In this document: piece by piece, positions 1 to 10,766 of the stretch
Position numbering within the stretch: position 1 is the first letter of the stretch
How the letters are laid out: the number at the start of each line of letters is the position of its first letter
Source of the DNA: Enterococcus_K sp051713825
GTDB taxonomy: Bacteria; Bacillota; Bacilli; Lactobacillales; Enterococcaceae
Reading direction: 5' to 3'
Assembly: GCF_051713825.1 (NCBI RefSeq)
Contig: NZ_JBIOQR010000001.1
Location: 3,658,001-3,722,000 of the forward strand
Length of the DNA: 64,000 nucleotides
The notes under the pieces: generated by a model
The model's input: the letters and a program-made list of their open reading frames with translations, nothing else
Databases searched by the model: none
Told to the model about the DNA's origin: nothing
Program-made: the position numbers and the translations under genes

Positions 1-1895
1 ATTTTATCAGAAAGTGTCTTAAATTCTACTTCTGTGCGTTCCTGTGTATGTTTCATAATCGGCAGAATCAATTGTTCTAATAATATAGCTTTCAACTCTG
101 TTGGTTGATACCTAGTCAATGCGTTCAAATAAATTTGTTTAATATTCTCAAAGATTTTTGAACCTACACCCAACATTTGACCTAATTGCACTAACTCATT
201 AATCAAACGCATTAAAGCAACTTCTAAGTTCAGTGGATTTTTATTACTCGAAAATAGCTTGCTAACCAGCTCATCCAAAATCAGCTCAACATCATCTCCT
301 GAGCGAATGGCTTCAAACAATTGATTTTGCAGCTGAACAGGATACTTAACGAGCTCCTTTTCATTATCAGAGGGCGCAATTTCCTTGTAAAAAATGATTG
401 AGGCTGGTCCCGTATTTACTCTATAATGTAAGGCTTCTTTAGCAAAATCTACTGAGCGTTTGCTTTGTGTCAAATTAAAATATTTGTTACTAATACCGAT
501 ACTCACAGATAAACGTAGATACTCATTAATTGCCTCTTGAATTTCCTGACAATAACGCATGATCTTTCGACTTGCCTCAGCGTCATCTTTATCCATACGA
601 AAGATAGTTGCTTGCATCTCATCGTTTAAAACAATCGGAATCATTCGGTTTTCTACAGGAACGATCTCCGTAACAATGTTATTAATAGCCATTAACAAGA
701 GGTCCTTTTCTCCCCCATGTCTATCCTTGTCCAACGCATCTATTTGAATGGCTGCCGTATAGTATCGCTGATGATTGGGATAACCAAATTGTGCAAGCCG
801 TTGTGCAAGTTCTCTCTTTTCTACACGATTTCTGAATAGACTCAACACAAAAAGAGTCTCTAATTGGGGTTTTTGAGTCATCAGATTAGCACTTAACGAT
901 TGATTTTCTCCCAGTAACTTAGTAATAGAATTGGCCACCAAGTCTAACTCTTTATCTTTAAATCTTCGCGGATTTAAATCTAAACGCTCTTGAATTTGTC
1001 TAATCGGCTTAGCAAATCGCTCTGAGAATAGATAAGATAGCGTCCCGATTAAACCAATAAGTGCTAGAGATACCGCAAAAAGACCTTTTCTTAGCTTGCT
1101 CGTCGTGTTGCTTACAAAATTCAAACTCAATTGCAGACTATATATCCAGTTGTTATAGTCTGATTTCAGTAAAATAAATATTTTACCATCCTTCTTAACC
1201 ACTTTCGGCACATTAAAATCCAATTCATCTCTATAACTATTTAGTTGGTACTCCCGACTATCCGTCTGATTACTATATAGTAATTCCTCATCATTATATA
1301 TTTTGATCAAGTCTTCACTATCGTTTTCAATAATTTGGTCAATACTATAGTCTGTAATCATAGCTTTTCCCATCGCATACTTTTTCTTTTCGAACATCGG
1401 CAGCGTGATAATCATCTGAATACCATTTTTTTCTTTTTTCCAAAAAAGACTATTCTTACTATCCATGTATTGATTATGTAACGCTTCTACCTCTTTTTGG
1501 CTTAACTGATGTAACGAACCATTAATTACGCCCCATCTTCCTTCTAGGCTAATCAAATCAAAGGTGTTTTGATCCATCGCCATCATCTCAATAAAATTGA
1601 GCTCCTTACGAATTTCTGAATACTCCACATAATCCTGTGCACCTAGTTCTTTTGTAAACGTTTCCGAAAAACTCCGCGTTGAACCATATGTTGAAAAAGA
1701 ATATTCGATTGTTCGAATTTTTCTTTCAAAATTAGTTCGTAACTGACGTAAAAAACTCATCTTATCTGTCAAAAAATTATTTTCAATTGACGTATACGTA
1801 TTCTGATAGATATACAAACCAAAGCCAATTACTAAACACGACCCTAATAGAAACACAGGTAGAAAAATTTTATAAAAAACTGAACTCTTTTTCAT
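1..1895 (-). CDS. Membrane-bound AraC/YesN-type transcriptional regulator (partial, C-terminus outside window)
   Basis: The reading frame is open from an ATG at 1895 to the left edge, giving 631 visible codons. It is preceded by a GAAAGGGAGA ribosome binding site. A first membrane segment lies at about residues 9-28 and a second near 270-290 (GLFAVSLALIGLIGTLSY). Between them is an extracellular region of sensor (Cache-like) type. After the second segment comes a HAMP-like linker (AKPIRQIQERL) and a cytoplasmic region resembling the GGDEF-like middle part of YesN-family proteins (VSIGISNKYF). In this family a C-terminal AraC helix-turn-helix follows, but that part would lie beyond the window, so DNA binding is inferred. 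The gene is divergent from the LacI gene and next to pectin genes, so it may sense an extracellular sugar or oligogalacturonide. A sensor kinase of YesM type is the alternative, but the central domain argues for a regulator. Confidence 0.75.
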   Translation of the reverse strand, partial: MKKSSVFYKIFLPVFLLGSCLVIGFGLYIYQNTYTSIENNFLTDKMSFLRQLRTNFERKIRTIEYSFSTYGSTRSFSETFTKELGAQDYVEYSEIRKELNFIEMMAMDQNTFDLISLEGRWGVINGSLHQLSQKEVEALHNQYMDSKNSLFWKKEKNGIQMIITLPMFEKKKYAMGKAMITDYSIDQIIENDSEDLIKIYNDEELLYSNQTDSREYQLNSYRDELDFNVPKVVKKDGKIFILLKSDYNNWIYSLQLSLNFVSNTTSKLRKGLFAVSLALIGLIGTLSYLFSERFAKPIRQIQERLDLNPRRFKDKELDLVANSITKLLGENQSLSANLMTQKPQLETLFVLSLFRNRVEKRELAQRLAQFGYPNHQRYYTAAIQIDALDKDRHGGEKDLLLMAINNIVTEIVPVENRMIPIVLNDEMQATIFRMDKDDAEASRKIMRYCQEIQEAINEYLRLSVSIGISNKYFNLTQSKRSVDFAKEALHYRVNTGPASIIFYKEIAPSDNEKELVKYPVQLQNQLFEAIRSGDDVELILDELVSKLFSSNKNPLNLEVALMRLINELVQLGQMLGVGSKIFENIKQIYLNALTRYQPTELKAILLEQLILPIMKHTQERTEVEFKTLSDK

Positions 1896-1965
1896 TTTTC
1901 TCTCCCTTTCCTATAACAACAACTAAAGAATACCATAGTTAAATAAAAAAAACCACGACAATTTT

Positions 1966-1983
1966 CACGTGTGCATTGTTGAC
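1966..1983. promoter_or_regulatory. Putative LacI-family operator upstream of the repressor gene
   Basis: CACGTGTGCATTGTTGAC shares the core ACGTGTGCATT and the following TT with the palindrome at 3083-3102. It lies between the divergent AraC-type and LacI-type genes, which suggests autoregulation and possibly control of both. Confidence 0.5.
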
Positions 1984-2048
1984 CTATTGACATTTGTTTC
2001 ATTTCAAGATATGCTCTAGCTGTGTACAAGGAGAGGGGGATTTATTTA

Positions 2049-3038
2049 ATGGTCACAATTAAAGATATAGCAAAAATTGCAGGTGTCTCGCACACGACCG
2101 TTTCTAGATCGCTCAATGATAGTCCCCTCATTCGCCCTGAGACAAAGGACAAAATTAAGAAACTAGCCAAGGAGTTAAATTATACACCTAATATGAGTGC
2201 CAAACGTTTGGTCAATCAAAAATCTTATATCATCGGACTATTTTTCTCTAGTATCCAAGATGGTACGAGTGATAGTTTCCTGGTTGAAGTGATTAAAGGA
2301 ATTCATTCGGTGTTACCAAAAGAATATAGTCTAACAGTTCAAGGGCTAGATTCCCTCAATGACTACAGTCTAGAAACAAATAAACGGTATGATGGCGTCA
2401 TCTTAATGAGTCAAAGCGACCAAGATGATTTGTTTATCCGCCACCTACTCTCAGAAGAAATTCCCTTTGCAGTCCTTAATCGTCAGCTGGATGAAAAAGA
2501 GATATTAAATATTACCAGTAATGATCGACAAGGCGTAAAATCAGCAATTGATTTTGCTTTAGCAAAAGGATATCAAAAAATTGCATTTATTGAAGGAAAA
2601 GACGGCTTTCGTTCGACTATTGAAAGAAAAAAAGGGTATCTTGATAGCCTCACTCAACACAACCTGCCGCTCAATAATGAATGGGTGGTTCAGGGAGATT
2701 ATAGTATCGAAAGTGGGCAGCGTGCCTGTGAAAAACTACTCCGTCTTTCTGAAAAACCAGACCTTATCTTTTGTTCAAACGATGATATGGCCATTGGTGC
2801 GATGAGAGCTTGTCATGCAAACGGTCTAGCGATTCCTTCTGACATCAGTATTATTGGCTTTGATGACATTTCATTTGCCAAATATACAAGCCCGCCTTTA
2901 ACGACTGTTCATAAGCCGATTGTGCAGATTAGTCAAACAGGAACGATTGAACTTTTGAAAAAAATTCAACAGCAGCCTATTCATCAGCTGCAGCTATTAA
3001 TTGATACTTCATTAGAAATTCGCCAAACAGTCAACTAA
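2049..3038 (+). CDS. LacI/GalR-family repressor of the galacturonate locus
   Basis: This is a 329-residue LacI-family protein. An N-terminal helix-turn-helix covers residues 2-50 (TIKDIAKIAGVSHTTVSRSL) with the hinge helix SAKRLV, followed by a periplasmic-binding-protein-like effector domain (GFDDISFAKYTSPPLTTV near the C-terminus). The ATG at 2049 is chosen because AAGGAGAGGGGG ends about ten bases upstream. A longer GTG start at 2022 would overlap this ribosome binding site. The gene immediately precedes uxaB in the same direction, and similar palindromes lie before both genes. I infer that it represses the uxa operon in response to a hexuronate or intermediate. The exact effector is not visible from the sequence. 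Confidence 0.9.
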   Translation: MVTIKDIAKIAGVSHTTVSRSLNDSPLIRPETKDKIKKLAKELNYTPNMSAKRLVNQKSYIIGLFFSSIQDGTSDSFLVEVIKGIHSVLPKEYSLTVQGLDSLNDYSLETNKRYDGVILMSQSDQDDLFIRHLLSEEIPFAVLNRQLDEKEILNITSNDRQGVKSAIDFALAKGYQKIAFIEGKDGFRSTIERKKGYLDSLTQHNLPLNNEWVVQGDYSIESGQRACEKLLRLSEKPDLIFCSNDDMAIGAMRACHANGLAIPSDISIIGFDDISFAKYTSPPLTTVHKPIVQISQTGTIELLKKIQQQPIHQLQLLIDTSLEIRQTVN

Positions 3039-3063
3039 CCCTTCCTATTCATTGTAGGAAGGG
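3039..3063 (+). other. Stem-loop at the end of the LacI gene
   Basis: CCCTTCCTA (3039-3047) pairs perfectly with TAGGAAGGG (3055-3063) across a 7-base loop. An A-tract, not a T-tract, follows on the + strand, so it is not a classical terminator. It may stabilise a 3' end or attenuate weakly. Confidence 0.5.
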
Positions 3064-3082
3064 AAAAAAATAAAACGAAATG

Positions 3083-3102
3083 TTAACGTGTGCATTCGTT
3101 AG
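3083..3102. promoter_or_regulatory. Putative LacI-family operator upstream of uxaB
   Basis: TTAACGTGTGCATTCGTTAG is a 20-base palindrome centred on TGCA (arms TTAACG/CGTTAG). It lies directly before the uxaB ribosome binding site AGGAGG, a roadblock position typical for LacI-family repressors. Confidence 0.6.
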
Positions 3103-3111
3103 GAGGAACTT

Positions 3112-4515
3112 ATGAAAAGATTAAATAAACAGCTTCATCCCGTTCAACAGTACCCAGAAAAGGTCATTCAATTCGGTGAAGGAAATTTTATGAGAGGATT
3201 CATTGACTGGCAATTGCAACAAATGAATAAACAACAATTATTTGAAGGTAGTGCTGTTGTTGTCCAACCAATCCAACAAGGTTTAGGAGAAATGCTTTCA
3301 GAACAAGACAATCTATATACTGTCTTACTTGAGGGGATTTTAGACGGAGAAATTGTCAATCGCTCAGAAATCATTACCTCTATCAATCGCGTCATCAATC
3401 CTTACACTAGCTTCGAAGAATTTTTGAACTTGGCAGAAGATGATGGCTTAGAAATCATCTTATCAAACACAACAGAAGCGGGAATTTCTTATGAGGCAGA
3501 AGATTGTTTAGACATGCAACCGCCAAAAAGTTTCCCCGCCAAACTAACGGCGCTACTCTATCGTCGTTTTCAACTTAAGAAAGCCGGCTTCATCATCATT
3601 CCTTGTGAATTGATTGATCGAAATGGCGATAAACTAAAGGAACTTATTTTGCGCTACAGTAAAGAGTGGAACTTGGGCGATGCGTTTCTCACATGGTTAG
3701 AAGAAAAGAATACCTTCTGCTGCAGCTTAGTAGACCGAATTGTTCCAGGATATCCTAGGCAAAAGGCTGAAGAATTAAACAAAAAACACGGCTATGTTGA
3801 CCAATTAATGGTAAAAGCGGAACCATTTATGCTGTGGGTAATTGAAGGACCACAAACAATCTCAGAGCAGTTACCTTTAAAAGAAGCGGGCTTAAATGTC
3901 ATCATAACAGATGATATGACCCCATACAGAGAGCGTAAAGTACACTTATTAAATGGTCCTCATACAGCGATGGTTCCTTTGGGGCTGTTAGCAAATGTCG
4001 AAACTGTTGAAGAAATAATGGAAGATCCAGACTATTCTGTATTCATTGACCACCTATTCGAAGCTGAACTAATTCCTATGCTGGATTTACCGAAATCAGA
4101 GTTAATTGACTACGCCGAACAGATTAAAGAACGGTTTAAAAATCCTTTTGTTCGCCATGAGCTAAGCTCTATCGCCTTAAATAGCGTTTCTAAGTTCACT
4201 GCGCGTCTCTTACCTATTCTTTTACGATCATTAAAAGAAGACGTTCTGCCGAAACGAATTCTTGCTTCTTTAGCTGGACTGATTGTTTTATACCGTTCTG
4301 ACGCGTTTACGATTCAAGATGATGCGCAGATTATTGCGCTCTTCAACGAAAGTAAAAAAATGACGACTAAAGAAACCGTCTATTTCCTACTTTCTAAAGA
4401 AAGTCTCTGGGGATTGGACCTCACTTGCTATGACTTCACGGATTTTGTAACTCAATCTGTTGAAATGATTGAATCTAAAGGCGCCAGAGCGCTGGTTCAG
4501 CAACTTAACGAATAA
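3112..4515 (+). CDS. uxaB: Tagaturonate reductase (altronate oxidoreductase)
   Basis: This 467-residue protein belongs to the long-chain mannitol dehydrogenase family. The N-terminal Rossmann region starts with IQFGEGNFMRGFIDW (about 20-34). The C-terminal catalytic domain carries KVHLLNGPHTAMVPLG, which holds the family's Lys and Asn-Gly-x-His residues. It reduces D-tagaturonate to D-altronate with NADH. Length is close to E. coli UxaB (483). Fructuronate reductase UxuB belongs to the same family, but the neighbouring altronate dehydratase and the absence of a mannonate dehydratase favour UxaB. A ribosome binding site AGGAGG precedes the ATG, and the gene opens the uxaB-uxaA-uxaC-esterase operon. 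Confidence 0.87.
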   Translation: MKRLNKQLHPVQQYPEKVIQFGEGNFMRGFIDWQLQQMNKQQLFEGSAVVVQPIQQGLGEMLSEQDNLYTVLLEGILDGEIVNRSEIITSINRVINPYTSFEEFLNLAEDDGLEIILSNTTEAGISYEAEDCLDMQPPKSFPAKLTALLYRRFQLKKAGFIIIPCELIDRNGDKLKELILRYSKEWNLGDAFLTWLEEKNTFCCSLVDRIVPGYPRQKAEELNKKHGYVDQLMVKAEPFMLWVIEGPQTISEQLPLKEAGLNVIITDDMTPYRERKVHLLNGPHTAMVPLGLLANVETVEEIMEDPDYSVFIDHLFEAELIPMLDLPKSELIDYAEQIKERFKNPFVRHELSSIALNSVSKFTARLLPILLRSLKEDVLPKRILASLAGLIVLYRSDAFTIQDDAQIIALFNESKKMTTKETVYFLLSKESLWGLDLTCYDFTDFVTQSVEMIESKGARALVQQLNE

Positions 4516-4562
4516 CCTTATCAGGATTATCACTTTAATTAACAAATATAAAGGAGATTATT

Positions 4563-6074
4563 ATGGTTACTACTATCACCGAAAAAAAAGCATCTGACTT
4601 ACTAACATTAAATATTGAAGATAATGTCGCAGTGGCCTTACACCCAATTGCCAAAGGAACCATATTCCACCAACCACATTCACTTACAGTGAACCAGGAC
4701 ATTCCACAAGGACACAAAATCGCCTTGTGGGACATCAACAAAGGCGACAACGTAATCAAATACGGCTATCCAATTGGACATGCCATAAAAGATATCAAAG
4801 CAGGAGATTGGCTTCATACACACAACCTAAAAACAAATTTAGCAGGTGAGTTGACTTATACTTACAAACCAGACTTACGTCCCGTTTCCTATGAAAAACG
4901 GGCCTTAACCTTTGACGGATATCGCCGGGCCAATAACAAAGTGGGGATACGAAATGATTTATTAATCGTTCCGACAGTTGGTTGTATTAATGGCATGGCA
5001 GAATTAATGGTTCAACAATTCAAACAAAACCATCCAGATTTGGGTACCTTTGATAATGTCACTATCCTTAAACATCCCTATGGCTGTTCTCAGCTTGGAA
5101 AAGACCATAAGAATACTCAAAAAGTTTTGATTGATGCAGTTCAACATCCAAATGCAGGAAGTGTTTTAGTATTTGGCTTAGGTTGCGAAAACAATACCGT
5201 AAAAGAATTTAAAGAAAGCTTGGGTGAATACGACCCTTCACGAATCAAATTTCTTGTTGCTCAAGAAGTAGAGGATGAGGTTGATACAGGGGTGCGACTC
5301 CTTGAAGAACTCTATCTCACAGCAAAAGAAGACCACCGAGAACCGATTGCCTTAAGTGAGTTAACTATTGGCCTAAAATGTGGAGGCTCTGATGGTTTTT
5401 CTGGAATCACTGCAAACCCATTATTAGGTGCTTTCTCCGACTTTTTAATTGCACAAGGAGGTAGCTCCGTATTGACCGAAGTACCAGAAATGTTTGGCGC
5501 TGAACAAGTTTTAATGGCTCGCGCAAAAAACAAAGAGGTTTTCGAAGAGATTGTTCATTTGATTAATGACTTTAAAGAATACTTTCTTTCTTTTGGAGAA
5601 CCTATTTACGAAAACCCTTCTCCGGGAAATAAAGATGGCGGAATTACTACGCTTGAAGATAAATCGCTTGGCTGTACACAAAAATCTGGTACCTCAGCAG
5701 TTGTAGATGTTCTACATTATGGCGATAAAGTAAAAGAAAAAGGGCTTAGCTTACTAGAAGGACCCGGTAATGATTTGGTTGCAGCCTCTGCACTTGCTTC
5801 AGCCGATTGCCAACTTGTTTTGTTCACTACCGGTCGAGGCACACCATTTGGCGCCTATGTACCCACTATGAAAGTGGCCACAAATACACAAATTTTCGAT
5901 AAAAAAGGACATTGGATGGATTTTAACGCTGGTCGGTTATTGAATGAACCAATGGCGGTCGTACTAGAAGACTTTATCCAAGCAATTATTGATGTCGCAA
6001 GTGGACGTCAAACACGAAACGAATCCAATGACGTTCGTGAGATAGCTATATTCAAAAATGGCGTTACTCTTTAA
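4563..6074 (+). CDS. uxaA: Altronate dehydratase
   Basis: This 503-residue protein has an N-terminal SAF-type domain (about 12-100, with LHPIAKGTIFH) followed by the large UxaA/GarD catalytic domain. The catalytic part has conserved Cys-containing patches HPYGCSQLG, GLGCENN, GLKCGGSDGFSG and SLGCTQKSG. Altronate/galactarate dehydratases use such residues with iron. It converts D-altronate to 2-keto-3-deoxygluconate. AAAGGAG precedes the ATG by a standard distance. It sits 47 bases after uxaB in the same operon. Confidence 0.92.
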   Translation: MVTTITEKKASDLLTLNIEDNVAVALHPIAKGTIFHQPHSLTVNQDIPQGHKIALWDINKGDNVIKYGYPIGHAIKDIKAGDWLHTHNLKTNLAGELTYTYKPDLRPVSYEKRALTFDGYRRANNKVGIRNDLLIVPTVGCINGMAELMVQQFKQNHPDLGTFDNVTILKHPYGCSQLGKDHKNTQKVLIDAVQHPNAGSVLVFGLGCENNTVKEFKESLGEYDPSRIKFLVAQEVEDEVDTGVRLLEELYLTAKEDHREPIALSELTIGLKCGGSDGFSGITANPLLGAFSDFLIAQGGSSVLTEVPEMFGAEQVLMARAKNKEVFEEIVHLINDFKEYFLSFGEPIYENPSPGNKDGGITTLEDKSLGCTQKSGTSAVVDVLHYGDKVKEKGLSLLEGPGNDLVAASALASADCQLVLFTTGRGTPFGAYVPTMKVATNTQIFDKKGHWMDFNAGRLLNEPMAVVLEDFIQAIIDVASGRQTRNESNDVREIAIFKNGVTL

Positions 6075-6086
6075 TCAGTTTTATCT

Positions 6087-6116
6087 ACGGAGTCTGTTCC
6101 CTGAGAATGACTCCGT
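6087..6116 (+). other. Intercistronic stem-loop between uxaA and uxaC
   Basis: ACGGAGTC (6087-6094) pairs with GACTCCGT (6109-6116). No T-tract follows, so it is more likely an mRNA processing or stability element than a terminator. Confidence 0.45.
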
Positions 6117-6167
6117 TCCCTCTACTATCCATTGTGAAATTTATCGTTTATGAAAGAAGGAATAAAC

Positions 6168-7559
<1,392 letters not shown>

Positions 7560-7569
7560 GAGAACCCTT

Positions 7570-8289
7570 ATGAAGAATCTTTTAGATGGTTCATCTATCT
7601 CGCCAACCAATAGTAGCATTTACCGCCTATCATACTGTAACGATACTGCTCGCCCCTGTATAATCATTTTTCCTGGGGGCGGTTATCAGCATCTGGCACT
7701 ACAAAAAGAAGGCCTAGACATTCAAGACTGGGCCTATCATAACGGATATCATTCTGCTGTGATTAGTTACCAAGTCCCTCCTCTTTCACCAGAAAATCTA
7801 TTGAAAGATTTAGAGAGGATGATTCGCCAGTTAGCTGCTGATTCTCTTTGTACACAGCTCTATTTCATGGGCTTTTCTGCTGGAGCGCATCTGTCCTGCA
7901 TCTTAGGAACAAGGCTTTCTCAACTAGTCGAAGGGCTCATTCTTTGTTATCCAGTGGTTACATTAACTGGCCCTTATGCACATCAAGGAAGTGCAAAAAA
8001 TTTTTTAGGCAGGGATGATTCAGCTGCTAACCGACACAACTACTCGCTTCAAAACGTGATTACCGCAAAGACGCCGCCTTGTTTTATTTGGCATACTACG
8101 GGCGACCAATCAGTCCCGGCGCGAAATAGTTTGATTATTTCTCAAGCATTAATAGAAAAAGGGGTATCTGTAGAATTTCATTTATTCTCAAACGGTCGCC
8201 ACGGCATGGCTATGAAAAACGAAGATCCTGTTATTTATCAATGGCTCTCTTTAGTACAAAACTGGTTGAAACAATCTGGAGGAAAGTAA
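7570..8289 (+). CDS. Alpha/beta-hydrolase, acetyl(xylan)esterase-like
   Basis: This 239-residue protein has an alpha/beta-hydrolase fold of the carbohydrate-esterase-like group. FPGGGYQHLA forms the oxyanion-hole region (about 35-44). GFSAG is the nucleophile elbow (Ser near 102). Asp in TTGDQSVP and His in GRHGMAM complete the catalytic triad. It has no signal peptide, so it acts inside the cell on imported, acetylated oligosaccharides. AGGAG lies before the ATG, ten bases after uxaC. The neighbours suggest removal of acetyl groups from pectin fragments, but the substrate is inferred. Confidence 0.8.
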   Translation: MKNLLDGSSISPTNSSIYRLSYCNDTARPCIIIFPGGGYQHLALQKEGLDIQDWAYHNGYHSAVISYQVPPLSPENLLKDLERMIRQLAADSLCTQLYFMGFSAGAHLSCILGTRLSQLVEGLILCYPVVTLTGPYAHQGSAKNFLGRDDSAANRHNYSLQNVITAKTPPCFIWHTTGDQSVPARNSLIISQALIEKGVSVEFHLFSNGRHGMAMKNEDPVIYQWLSLVQNWLKQSGGK

Positions 8290-8290
8290 G

Positions 8291-8986
8291 ATGACACAAA
8301 TTATTATTGCTGGCGACTCAACAGCTGCTGTAAAAGAATCGACCAAACGGCCTGAGACTGGCTGGGGCGAATATCTGAATCACTATTTTAATCAACACTA
8401 TACCATTATCAATAAAGCCATGAATGGGCGCTCATCCAAATCATTTATTTTAGAAGGCCGTTTAGCTGAAATCGACAAACTATTACAAGCTGGAGATTAT
8501 CTTCTTATTCAGTTTGGTCATAATGATCAGAAAAATGATGAACGTGGCACGAGCCCTGATAAGGAATATCAACATTATCTACTAGATTACGTTACCGTCG
8601 CGAAAAAAAATAATGCAATCCCTATTTTACTTACCTCTATCACTCGTCGAGAGTATTTGGACAACTCAACAAGTTTGAATCCTAATACTTTGGGTAAGTA
8701 TCCAAGTATGATGAAATCTTTAGCTCACAGTCAAGGAATTTTTTTAGTTGATATTTTTAAAGAAAGTCAAAAACTCTTAAATACGTATACTCCAAAAGAA
8801 ACAAAGGCGTTCTTTTTACATGTCGAAAAAAATATTTCTGACAATTATCCTGAAGGGGTTATCGACAATACACATTTGAACCAAACAGGGGCACAATTAA
8901 TTGCCCAACTAGTAGCAAAAGAACTACAAAAACTCCCTCTGCCACTTGCCAAAGATATAATTATAGAAGGAGAAACACTATGTTAG
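8291..8986 (+). CDS. SGNH/GDSL esterase, rhamnogalacturonan acetylesterase-like
   Basis: This 231-residue protein has the SGNH blocks in order: AGDSTAA (catalytic Ser near residue 8), the Gly block GWGEYL, FGHNDQKND (Asn block) and DNTHLNQTGA (Asp-x-x-His). These match the rhamnogalacturonan acetylesterase group of SGNH hydrolases. No signal peptide is present. It starts two bases after the preceding esterase stop, and its own end overlaps the next gene by seven bases, indicating translational coupling. The likely role is deacetylation of imported rhamnogalacturonan or galacturonan oligomers. Confidence 0.82.
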   Translation: MTQIIIAGDSTAAVKESTKRPETGWGEYLNHYFNQHYTIINKAMNGRSSKSFILEGRLAEIDKLLQAGDYLLIQFGHNDQKNDERGTSPDKEYQHYLLDYVTVAKKNNAIPILLTSITRREYLDNSTSLNPNTLGKYPSMMKSLAHSQGIFLVDIFKESQKLLNTYTPKETKAFFLHVEKNISDNYPEGVIDNTHLNQTGAQLIAQLVAKELQKLPLPLAKDIIIEGETLC

Positions 8987-9819
8987 ACAGAATAAATTTG
9001 GGCATTCGTGCGCATGATATTCAAGCCGCCACAAAAGAAGAGCTCGTGAAAAAAATTGAATCTTATCAGCTACACCATATTCAATTTGCACCAAAAAAAT
9101 CCTTTCCATCAGTAATCCAAGACTGGACCGACTTAACTCTAGACTTAGCAAAAGAATATGGTGATTTTTTCTCAAACCGGCAGATACAACTTTCTGTCTT
9201 AGGTTGTTATGTAAATATTTCATCTCAAAAGCCATTGGTTCGTGAGCAGGCCCTCAACTTGTTTAAACAACACTTACACTTAGCTAGTTCGTTTCAAGCA
9301 AAGTTAGTTGGTACCGAAACAGGAAGTGTCACTGAAGGATTTACTACGAAAAACTTTACAGAAGAAGCCTATATTCAAGCACGGACCTCAATCATTGAAT
9401 TGGTCGCTGTAGCTGAAGAACTCAACGTCACGGTCGGAATCGAAGCAGGACTCAACCATCCTATCTACACAAATGATTTAATGAAACGACTCCTCAAAGA
9501 AGTTCAGTCCAATCACCTTAAAGTTATATTTGACCCTGCCAACTTGATACGTCCTGACAACTATTCTGATCAGATAAAAGTGGTTCAAACAGCAATAGAG
9601 CAACTCCATGAACATATTGAAGTGGTTCATCTGAAAGATTTTGAGTTAGTAAATGGGCAAATAAACATTGTACCTGTAGGACAAGGAAGGATGGATTACA
9701 CCGCGATTCTTTCCTACTTAAACGACCATTCTCATCTACCTGTCAGCCTAGAAGCAACCCCTGAAAAAAATCTCTCGGCTGCGAAAATGACCCTCTCATC
9801 TATTTTAGAGTCTCTCTAA
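8980..9819 (+). CDS. Sugar-phosphate isomerase/epimerase family TIM-barrel protein
   Basis: This 279-residue protein belongs to the xylose-isomerase-like TIM-barrel (AP-endonuclease-2) family. Metal-ligand-type motifs are VGIEAGLNHP, VIFDPANLI, VVHLKDF and a C-terminal SLEATPE. The start ATG overlaps the preceding stop as ATGTTAG, and AGAAGGAG lies upstream. It is the last gene of the galacturonate operon. The substrate cannot be read from sequence. A ketose epimerase or isomerase feeding the uronate route is the natural guess. Confidence 0.78.
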   Translation: MLDRINLGIRAHDIQAATKEELVKKIESYQLHHIQFAPKKSFPSVIQDWTDLTLDLAKEYGDFFSNRQIQLSVLGCYVNISSQKPLVREQALNLFKQHLHLASSFQAKLVGTETGSVTEGFTTKNFTEEAYIQARTSIIELVAVAEELNVTVGIEAGLNHPIYTNDLMKRLLKEVQSNHLKVIFDPANLIRPDNYSDQIKVVQTAIEQLHEHIEVVHLKDFELVNGQINIVPVGQGRMDYTAILSYLNDHSHLPVSLEATPEKNLSAAKMTLSSILESL

Positions 9820-9875
9820 CTTTATGACTTTATCTAGCGACTCTACATGCATACGTTAATTCACAAAATAAATAG

Positions 9876-9915
9876 GAGCCTGGGACTTAACTTTTTGAAG
9901 TTAGGTCTCAGGCTC
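9876..9915. terminator. Hairpin of the GGGACTTAACTT type after the uxa operon
   Basis: GAGCCTGGGAC-TTAACTT pairs with AAGTTA-GGTCTCAGGCTC. It belongs to the same intergenic family as the hairpins near 27230 and 59520. All three adjoin a conserved ACCGTTTATT(C/T)GGAT segment, which lies on the minus strand here at about 9923-9945. It probably ends the operon. Confidence 0.6.
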
Positions 9916-9968
9916 TCAGCATCCAAATAAACGGTGTGTAGGTGGGTATGAAGGGGGACTCGATCTGC

Positions 9969-10578
9969 ACTCCGCAAAAGACTCCGATCTCATCAATTTC
10001 TAAAGGTGGAACACCTTAAGAATTGAAGGACTCCGCAAAAGACTCCGATCTCATCAATTTCTAAAGGTGGAACACCTTAAGAATTGAAGGACTCCGCAAA
10101 AGACTCCGATCTCATCAATTTCTAAAGGTGGAACACCTTAAGAATTGAAGGACTCCGCAAAAGACTCCGATCTCATCAATTTCTAAAGGTGGAACACCTT
10201 AAGAATTGAAGGACTCCGCAAAAGACTCCGATCTCATCAATTTCTAAAGGTGGAACACCTTAAGAATTGAAGGACTCCGCAAAAGACTCCGATCTCATCA
10301 ATTTCTAAAGGTGAAACACCTTAAGAATTGAAGGACTCCGCAAAAGACTCCGATCTCATCAATTTCTAAAGGTGAAACACCTTAAGAATTGAAGGACTCC
10401 GCAAAAGACTCCGATCTCATCAATTTCTAAAGGTGGAACACCTTAAGAATTGAAGGACTCCGCAAAAGACTCCGATCTCATCAATTTCTAAAGGTGAAAC
10501 ACCTTAAGAATTGAAGGACTCCGCAAAAGACTCCGATCTCATCAATTTCTAAAGGTGAAACACCTTAAGAATTGAAGG
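9969..10578. repeat. Ten exact tandem copies of a 61-bp hairpin repeat
   Basis: Unit starts are at 9969, 10030, 10091, 10152, 10213, 10274, 10335, 10396, 10457 and 10518. Each unit contains GACTCCG-type direct repeats and a hairpin (AATTTCTAAAGGTG / CACCTTAAGAATT). The only variation is G or A at the first loop base. Units 1-5 and 8 have loop GAA, and units 6, 7, 9 and 10 have AAA. The period is not a multiple of three and no ORF crosses the array, so it is non-coding. The flank at 10579-10640 is related, in reverse complement, to 27463-27545. Confidence 0.95.
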
Positions 10579-10766
10579 ATTCACTATTCCACTCTCAACA
10601 ACTTCTACGTATGAGATATGCTAGAGTTGAAGGTTCGTAATGTTGAAAAACACAACGAAGGATAAGTTCATATTGCGCAGTACCTACCCGATTCTCAGAG
10701 TTGAGCACACCTGTCTCAACCTCGTGAGGGTTTGCTATTCGTTAGGAACGCACATATTTTGCCGCA

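Noticed and set aside
9969..10578. CRISPR array
   Set aside because: The 61-bp units are contiguous tandem copies with no unique spacers, and no cas genes are near.
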